From an uncultured Pseudomonadota bacterium (GTDB lineage: Bacteria; Myxococcota_A; UBA9042; CAIXZC01), in assembly GCA_937884235.1 (NCBI GenBank), contig CALGBT010000039.1, positions 1-9,870 on the forward strand: a stretch of 9,870 nucleotides of DNA. The letters are read 5' to 3'. The position numbers were made by a program, and so were the translations under genes. Each line of letters opens with the position of its first letter. The first letter of the stretch is position 1. The notes under the pieces are model-generated. The model did not search any database, was not told where the DNA came from, and worked only from the letters and a program-made list of their open reading frames with translations. This document shows, in pieces, positions 5,148-9,870 of this stretch.

Positions 5148-6802
5148 TGGCCCAGTCATTTCAGGAGATGCGGCGGCTGAAACGGCAGTTGGGCCCGACC
5201 TGGAATGTCTTCTTCGGAGGCTTCGGCTCGCTGACACCGGTTCAGCACGAGGCCATTCCCCTGCTGCTCCAGGGCCTCGACTGCGTCATTGCTTCGCCCA
5301 CCGCCAGCGGCAAGACTGAAGCCGCGCTCGCACCGCTCCTGGCACGGCTGATGGCAAACGGCGGCGAATTGCCAGCCCCATGTCTGCTCTACATCATCCC
5401 CACGCGGGCTCTGGTGGCGGATATGGAGCGACGGTTTGCCGCGGCCTTTACCGAATTGGGGCTAACTGCCGCCTTCAGAACCGCCGACAATCCGCACATT
5501 CCTGAGGGATTCGTCCAGCTGCTCTTCACCACTCCCGAGTCCCTCGATTCCCTGCTCTGCCGGGTACCCGGGGTCTGGGCCAACGTCCGGGCCATTGTCC
5601 TGGACGAGTTGCACTTGCTGGACAATGGCTACCGGGGCGACCAGGTGCGACTGTTGCTGCGACGGTTGGAATTGGACTGGCTGGGGGATAAGCCCCAAAA
5701 GGTCATTCTCTCCGCAACGCTCCAGAACCCCACTGAATTGGCCCAGCGGTACACTCTTGAAGAGGCCAGAGTTGTGGTAGAAGGGGAGCCGCGCTCCCTC
5801 AATTTCGCGACGGTCAGGACTCTTGCCGAAGCGCTGGAGCGATGCAAGGCGGAGAAGCGGCACAAGGCGCTCATCTTCTGCAACAGCCGGAAGGAGTGTG
5901 AGACACTGGCCGAGCAGGCAGTCCAGAAGCGCCTCTGGCCATACGACGGCGTGTTTGTGCACCACGGCAGTCTCTCCCGCACCGAGCGAGTGGAGACCGA
6001 GGCCGGCTTCCGCGAGAAGAAAGGAGCCATCTGCTTCGCCACCACGACACTGGAGCTGGGCGTCGACATCGGCGACGTCAGCGCTGCCATCATGTATCGC
6101 CCCCCTCATGATGCCTCTTCGTTCATGCAACGATTGGGGCGGGCGTGCCGCCGCGAAAGAGCCGTCTTCGCACTGGGCGTTGCGCTGGTCGATGGGGATG
6201 AGGAGCTCTTTGACGAGTACCGGCAATTCGCCCGCGACTCGCTCCAGGAAACCATCGACTACAGCCCCGACTACTCGGTGGTCGTCCAGCAACTCCTCTC
6301 GCTGCTCTTCGCCAGACCGCAGGGCATCGATACCGACCGCCTGCTCGAATATGTCTCCCCGCTCTGCTCTGACGACGTCTTTGCAGCAATCGTGGACAAA
6401 CTGGCAATGGACGGCTTCATCTTGCGCCGAGGTGCCTTGCTTCAAGCCACCGAAAGAACCATGGATTTGGGCGAAAAGGGCGAGGTACACTCCAACATTG
6501 CCGACGAACAAACCGTACAAGTGGTGGATTCCGCCACCGGCCGCAAGCTGGGCGAGATGTCCACCTGGGGCGGGGCGGAAGGGACCATCGCCCTGGCCGG
6601 GCGGGTCTGGACCATCACCGGCCGCGACCAGGGCAAGCTGGTAGTGTCGGCCTCCGGCGACGCACCCCGCACGGGCTCCTTCGCCCGCCGCCAGCACGGT
6701 GGCAAATATGTCTACCTGCTCCCCCCGGAGGTGCAGGCGTTGATGAGACATCCAATGGAAGTTGAACGCGGGCCGCAGGGCCCTTCGAGGAGGACAATAT
6801 GA
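5147..6802 (+). CDS. SF2 DEAD/DEAH-type helicase, Lhr/BrxHI-like
   Basis: This encodes 551 residues with the full superfamily 2 motif set: L-T-P-V-Q-H-E-A-I-P (29-38), motif I A-S-P-T-A-S-G-K-T (49-57, Lys56), P-T-R-A-L-V (85-90), T-T-P-E-S (128-132), motif II D-E-L-H (153-156), S-A-T-L (189-192), L-I-F-C-N-S-R-K-E (242-250), H-H-G-S-L-S (272-277), T-T-T-L-E-L-G-V-D-I-G (299-309) and Q-R-L-G-R-A (328-333). After the RecA folds come a helical part (about 365-445, probably winged-helix) and a small beta-rich domain (about 449-515) with V-V-D-S-A-T-G-R and G-R-V-W-T, which I associate with Lhr-like helicases. DELH and the HHGSLS block favour Lhr/BrxHI over RecQ. It is shorter than the ~900-residue Lhr core. 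GGGAG at 5137-5141 and a one-base stop/start overlap tie it to the ATPase gene. Likely role: ATP-driven nucleic-acid remodelling for the module. Confidence 0.88.
   Translation: MAQSFQEMRRLKRQLGPTWNVFFGGFGSLTPVQHEAIPLLLQGLDCVIASPTASGKTEAALAPLLARLMANGGELPAPCLLYIIPTRALVADMERRFAAAFTELGLTAAFRTADNPHIPEGFVQLLFTTPESLDSLLCRVPGVWANVRAIVLDELHLLDNGYRGDQVRLLLRRLELDWLGDKPQKVILSATLQNPTELAQRYTLEEARVVVEGEPRSLNFATVRTLAEALERCKAEKRHKALIFCNSRKECETLAEQAVQKRLWPYDGVFVHHGSLSRTERVETEAGFREKKGAICFATTTLELGVDIGDVSAAIMYRPPHDASSFMQRLGRACRRERAVFALGVALVDGDEELFDEYRQFARDSLQETIDYSPDYSVVVQQLLSLLFARPQGIDTDRLLEYVSPLCSDDVFAAIVDKLAMDGFILRRGALLQATERTMDLGEKGEVHSNIADEQTVQVVDSATGRKLGEMSTWGGAEGTIALAGRVWTITGRDQGKLVVSASGDAPRTGSFARRQHGGKYVYLLPPEVQALMRHPMEVERGPQGPSRRTI
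6788..6793 (+). promoter_or_regulatory. Strong ribosome-binding site for pfkA inside the helicase gene
   Basis: AGGAGG, a near-perfect anti-16S match, lies five bases before the pfkA ATG and within the last codons of the helicase. It allows reinitiation by ribosomes finishing the helicase or independent loading on the polycistronic message. Confidence 0.8.
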
Positions 6803-7770
6803 AACGGATTGCGGTACTTACCAGCGGCGGAGATGCGCCAGGCATGAACGCAGCCATTCGGGCCGTTGTCAGGGCGGGGATTCATCAGGACTGGCAGGTC
6901 AAGGGAGTCCTCAACGGCTACGCCGGTCTGGTCTCTGGCGCGATGCGGCCACTGGGATTGCGGGACGTCGGCGGCATCCTCTGGCGGGGAGGCACCTTCC
7001 TCGGCAGCGCCAGATGCCTGGACTTCAAGACCGAAGCGGGCCGCCAGCAGGCCGTTGACGCACTGGCTGCCCAGGGCGTCGATGCGCTGGTGGTGATCGG
7101 CGGCAACGGTTCTCAGACGGGGGCGCACATGCTCTCGCAAATGGGCGTGCCGGTGGTGGGAATCGCCTCGACCATCGACAACGATTTGCTTGGCACGGAC
7201 ATGACCATCGGCGCGACAACGGCGCTGAACATCGCGTTGGAGGCCATCGACCGTCTCAAGACCACTGCTTCCTCCCACCGCCGCGCTTTCCTGGTGGAGG
7301 TAATGGGCCGGGACTGCGGGTACCTGGCGCTGGCTGCAGCCATCGCCGGCGGCGCCGAGTGCGTCGTCATACCCGAGGTGGAAACCCGCCCAGAAGAGGT
7401 CGCAGCCGCGGTGCATGAAGCCTACATGCGGGGCAAACCCCACGCCCTGGTGGTCGTGGCCGAGGGGGCGAAGTTCGATGCCGCCGAGATCGCCCGACAC
7501 TTCGTCGACAACAAGGCGGACCTGGGTTTCGGCGTGCGAACGACGATCCTCGGCCACGTGCAGCGCGGCGGCAACCCCGGGGCCTACGACCGGCTCCTGG
7601 CCAGCCGCCTGGGGGTCGCCGCAGTAGATTGTCTGGTCCGGGGCGAATTCGGCGTGCTGGTGGGCCTGCGAGGCCACACCATCGGCACGACTCCTCTGGA
7701 TGAAATCGCCGGACGTACCAAACCGCTCGGTCCGGAACTGCTCAGAATTGCACCGATCCTGCAGGCATAG
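6799..7770 (+). CDS. pfkA: 6-phosphofructokinase (ATP-type by residue 104)
   Basis: This encodes 323 residues, the usual PfkA length. It phosphorylates fructose 6-phosphate to fructose 1,6-bisphosphate in cytoplasmic glycolysis. Residue numbers run parallel to E. coli PfkA: T-S-G-G-D-A-P-G-M-N (8-17), G-G-N-G-S (101-105), S-T-I-D-N-D (124-129, catalytic Asp127), S-S-H-R-R (158-162), V-E-V-M-G-R (166-171) and H-V-Q-R-G-G near 250. Gly104 is the residue of ATP-using enzymes (pyrophosphate enzymes have Asp). Position 103, an Mg-ligand Asp in E. coli, is Asn, and position 124 is Ser rather than Gly (ATP type) or Lys (PPi type), so donor choice is less certain than the fold. The ATG overlaps the helicase stop (ATGA, 6799-6802), making pfkA the last gene of the operon. 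No clear terminator follows it. Confidence 0.95.
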   Translation: MKRIAVLTSGGDAPGMNAAIRAVVRAGIHQDWQVKGVLNGYAGLVSGAMRPLGLRDVGGILWRGGTFLGSARCLDFKTEAGRQQAVDALAAQGVDALVVIGGNGSQTGAHMLSQMGVPVVGIASTIDNDLLGTDMTIGATTALNIALEAIDRLKTTASSHRRAFLVEVMGRDCGYLALAAAIAGGAECVVIPEVETRPEEVAAAVHEAYMRGKPHALVVVAEGAKFDAAEIARHFVDNKADLGFGVRTTILGHVQRGGNPGAYDRLLASRLGVAAVDCLVRGEFGVLVGLRGHTIGTTPLDEIAGRTKPLGPELLRIAPILQA

Positions 7771-7887
7771 GCAGCGACTGGGCCAAGACAGCACAAGCAC
7801 ATCATCAGCCACCTGTCCGTCAGCCATGCTGGTTGTCCCGGAAACCGCGGGCCGCCAAGTATGGGACTTTCGCCCTCAATGGTCCCG

Positions 7888-7928
7888 TTGCAGCGTCCTT
7901 GAAGTTGCCATTACGATTAGCGTAGACT
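7888..7928 (+). promoter_or_regulatory. Weak candidate promoter(s) for the lipoprotein gene
   Basis: Two overlapping matches occur: TTGCAG (7888-7893) with TACGAT (7912-7917), and TTGAAG (7899-7904) with TAGACT (7923-7928). Both have 18-base spacers and -10 matches of four in six. The second would give a leader of about 20 bases ending in the ribosome-binding site AGGAG (7946-7950). The rest of 7771-7956 shows no gene, no repeat and no convincing terminator; GGGAC near 7863 can pair with GTCCC near 7882, but no T-run follows. Confidence 0.35.
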
Positions 7929-7956
7929 GCCGAAGGCAATCTCTCAGGAGTGGTTG

Positions 7957-9870
7957 ATGACACTCAGTCGTCGCTTTTCTCTGCTGGCTCTCTGTTTGCT
8001 GGGCTGCTGCCTCCTCGCGGCTTGTGGCGGCGAGCAGGTCGGCGGACTCCGGGTCATTCTGGAGACCGACGGGCAGAACCTATCCCGCTTTGCCATCATT
8101 GCCTCCGCACCGGATGCAAACACAGTTCTGGTCGAATGTGGCACTGATGAAACAGTGCCCGCAGATACGGCTTGCTTGTCCAACGGCATTGAATTGAGCA
8201 ATGCAAAGGGGACGCTGCGCCTGGTTGCCAAAGCCCCCGGCTTCCACACTTCATCCTTGGACGTCAAAGTGGCGGACCTGCCCATTCGGGATGGCGTGGC
8301 CGAGGCGATGGTGGTGCTGCCCGCGCTGGCGGACTGTGCAGTAACCCCCGACTACCGCACCTGCGTGGCTGGGGAGGGGTTTCTGGAGGAACTGGAGACC
8401 ATGGCCTACCCCGCCGATTCCGAATTCGGCCCGTCGTACTCGATCAAGTTCTACATCAAGGACTTGCAGAACGACCCCACGGTCTATTTCCAGAACACGC
8501 AGAAGCACCCCATCCACTATGACTTCGCGCATGAGGTACTCGGCATCGCCCAGACTCCAAACGAGTACGTCATGGCAACTTACGTTGGCGAGGATCGCAC
8601 GGCCATGGCGGGTACCCTGGTCTACTACCCGGCGCTGGATTCGCAGCTCGACAACCTCGCAGAGCCACTGGTTGCTCCCATCGCCATGACCTTCTTCCCC
8701 AGCGACAATCTGACGCCGCAGCAGGCCCTGCTGGCCTACCGCCTGATCGAGGAGCGCATCGGCTTTCTCCGCTATGCGGGCGGAAACCAGCGCCTGGGAT
8801 ATCTGCCGGCGGGCAGCGTGCAGGACCTGGAATTGGCCGCTGCGACTGCGCAATTCGCCGCAGCCGGCGCACTCTACATGGGGCGAACCGACCTCTACGC
8901 CGACATCACCATGCAGCTGCTCAATCCCGGCATCGCGTACGGGAAGCTGCGCCTGTTGTCCCCAGAGGAACTGTCAGCCACGGTGGTGTCGTTTGGCGAC
9001 ATCCTGCTGCTCACGCGACTACCCAACGAGCTGCCCATTGTCGGCGGCACCATTACTGAGGAGATGCAAACACCCCTGGCCCATGTCAACGTCGCTGCGC
9101 AAACCCGCGGGACTCCTAACATGGCCTTGGTTGGGGCGAGCGAAGAGCCAGCCATCGCAGCGCTCCTGGGCAAGCTGGTCCGATTGGAAGTCACCTCCGC
9201 AGGCTACTCGCTGCAGGAGACCACTTTGGCCGAGGCTGAGGAATACTGGAAAAGTATCAAGAAGCCCCCAGTCGCACCCGAGGCGGATGACGCCACCGAG
9301 GGACTTCCCGGATTCGCCAATCTGCACTTCGCCGACAGCATCTTTGTCGGGGTCAAGGCCGCAAACCTCGCCGAATTGCATAACCTCCTCACGAAGAACG
9401 CACCCGACGGATTCGGGGTCCCCTTTCACTACTACTTCGAGTTCATGACCACGAGCCAGCTAGTGGCTGCAGATTGCATGGCTGCCCACGCCGATTGTAT
9501 CGCCGAGGGGCGGACCGCAACGGCATGTGGGGGAGCCGCCGACCTCTGTCTGGCCGGCGCTTTGCCCGAGACCCTGTGGGAGCATGCAACGCGGGTTTGT
9601 GTCCATGAGCAATTCAAAAGCGACTCACAGCTGCGCGACGCGGTCCTCGACGGCCTCCGCTACCACATCCGAAATACACCCGTGGAGCCTTCCTTTGGCG
9701 CACTCTTGGATGCCAGGGTCACGGCACTGGCCGGGGAGGCCAGGGTCCGGCTGCGCTCAAGCACCAACTCGGAAGACCTTGAGGAATTTAGCGGGGCCGG
9801 ACTCTACGACTCGACATCCGCCTACGCCCAAGGGGAGGATGCCGCCTCCCAGCGCATCCGCAAGGTCTGG
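7957..9870 (+). CDS. Lipoprotein with dikinase-like phosphohistidine and PPDK-N/GWD-type ATP-binding segments (3' end cut off)
   Basis: The frame is open from ATG 7957 (AGGAG six bases upstream) to the window end, 638 codons with no stop. Residues 1-23 are a lipoprotein signal: two Arg, a hydrophobic core, lipobox L-A-A-C with acylated Cys23 and Gly24. A beta-sandwich-like region follows (about 28-105). Cys pairs at 61/73 and 127/136 and a cluster at 507, 514, 524, 531 and 548 fit disulfides outside the cytoplasm. Around 365-390, G-G-T-I-T-E-E-M-Q-T-P-L-A-H-V-N-V resembles the phosphohistidine domain of dikinases, with His376 the likely phospho-acceptor. Near the edge, R-L-R-S-S-T-N-S-E-D-L (598-608) and G-A-G-L-Y-D-S (613-619) match the ATP-binding domain of PPDK, PEP synthase and glucan water dikinase. 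The order, His domain before ATP domain, is that of glucan water dikinase, not PPDK. Substrate unknown. Confidence 0.85.
   Translation, partial: MTLSRRFSLLALCLLGCCLLAACGGEQVGGLRVILETDGQNLSRFAIIASAPDANTVLVECGTDETVPADTACLSNGIELSNAKGTLRLVAKAPGFHTSSLDVKVADLPIRDGVAEAMVVLPALADCAVTPDYRTCVAGEGFLEELETMAYPADSEFGPSYSIKFYIKDLQNDPTVYFQNTQKHPIHYDFAHEVLGIAQTPNEYVMATYVGEDRTAMAGTLVYYPALDSQLDNLAEPLVAPIAMTFFPSDNLTPQQALLAYRLIEERIGFLRYAGGNQRLGYLPAGSVQDLELAAATAQFAAAGALYMGRTDLYADITMQLLNPGIAYGKLRLLSPEELSATVVSFGDILLLTRLPNELPIVGGTITEEMQTPLAHVNVAAQTRGTPNMALVGASEEPAIAALLGKLVRLEVTSAGYSLQETTLAEAEEYWKSIKKPPVAPEADDATEGLPGFANLHFADSIFVGVKAANLAELHNLLTKNAPDGFGVPFHYYFEFMTTSQLVAADCMAAHADCIAEGRTATACGGAADLCLAGALPETLWEHATRVCVHEQFKSDSQLRDAVLDGLRYHIRNTPVEPSFGALLDARVTALAGEARVRLRSSTNSEDLEEFSGAGLYDSTSAYAQGEDAASQRIRKVW

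Noticed and set aside
5462..6751. Long antisense frame of 429 codons opposite the helicase
   Set aside because: High GC makes antisense frames long; the forward strand has every helicase motif and the antisense product has no recognisable domain.
1681..7620. Base-composition shift suggesting the module was acquired by transfer
   Set aside because: A 60-base row in the first gene is 50% GC and one in pfkA is 82%, but another row of the first gene is 62%; hand counts of single rows are too noisy to claim transfer.
6712..7827. Antisense frame of 371 codons opposite pfkA
   Set aside because: Same reason: it mirrors a clear pfkA and has no domain features.
8251..8853. Antisense frame of 200 codons opposite the lipoprotein gene
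   Set aside because: The forward frame has lipobox, ribosome-binding site and dikinase motifs running through to the window edge.
1..9870. CRISPR arrays, tRNA or rRNA genes, insertion sequences, attachment sites
   Set aside because: No direct-repeat/spacer pattern, cloverleaf-like sequence, transposase motif or paired terminal repeats were seen on reading the window.

Overview
The window is high-GC bacterial DNA, read almost entirely on the + strand. It has a lipoprotein with a clear signal-peptidase-II lipobox and Gly at +2, two exported cysteine-containing proteins at the window edges, and Shine-Dalgarno-led genes. This fits a Gram-negative, deltaproteobacterial-type lineage (Myxococcota or Bradymonadota-like). 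The lineage guess is inference from protein flavour only, not a phylogenetic placement.

Layout. (1) 1-180 is the 3' end of an exported-looking, Cys/Asn-rich protein. (2) 181-409 holds no intact gene. Its minus strand carries what looks like a shrunken C-terminal remnant of another protein, and a near-consensus promoter lies at its right end. (3) 410-1465 encodes a multi-pass membrane protein with a C-terminal DUF218 (SanA/YdcF/ElyC-type) domain. The promoter geometry predicts a leaderless mRNA. (4) An extended -10 promoter at 1493-1521 precedes a roughly 140-nt leader and five genes chained by 1- or 4-nt stop/start overlaps: an unrecognised coiled-coil protein, two tandem P-loop ATPases resembling the DUF2791/BREX BrxD group, an Lhr/BrxHI-like SF2 helicase, and 6-phosphofructokinase. 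(5) 7771-7956 is intergenic, with only a weak candidate promoter. (6) 7957 to the right edge is a lipoprotein with a dikinase-like phosphohistidine segment followed by a PPDK-N/GWD-type ATP-binding segment. It is cut off by the window end.

How the genes may work together. The four genes at 1667-6802 look like one DNA-processing or defence module: two different AAA-like ATPases (the second with an N-terminal SH3/Tudor-like fold), a helicase, and a small conserved-looking partner. No nuclease, methyltransferase, PglZ-type phosphatase or protease is encoded next to them here, so this is not a complete BREX locus. The translational coupling of pfkA to the helicase is the oddest contextual feature. 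The module and the dikinase-like lipoprotein are the parts of the window most likely to be undescribed.
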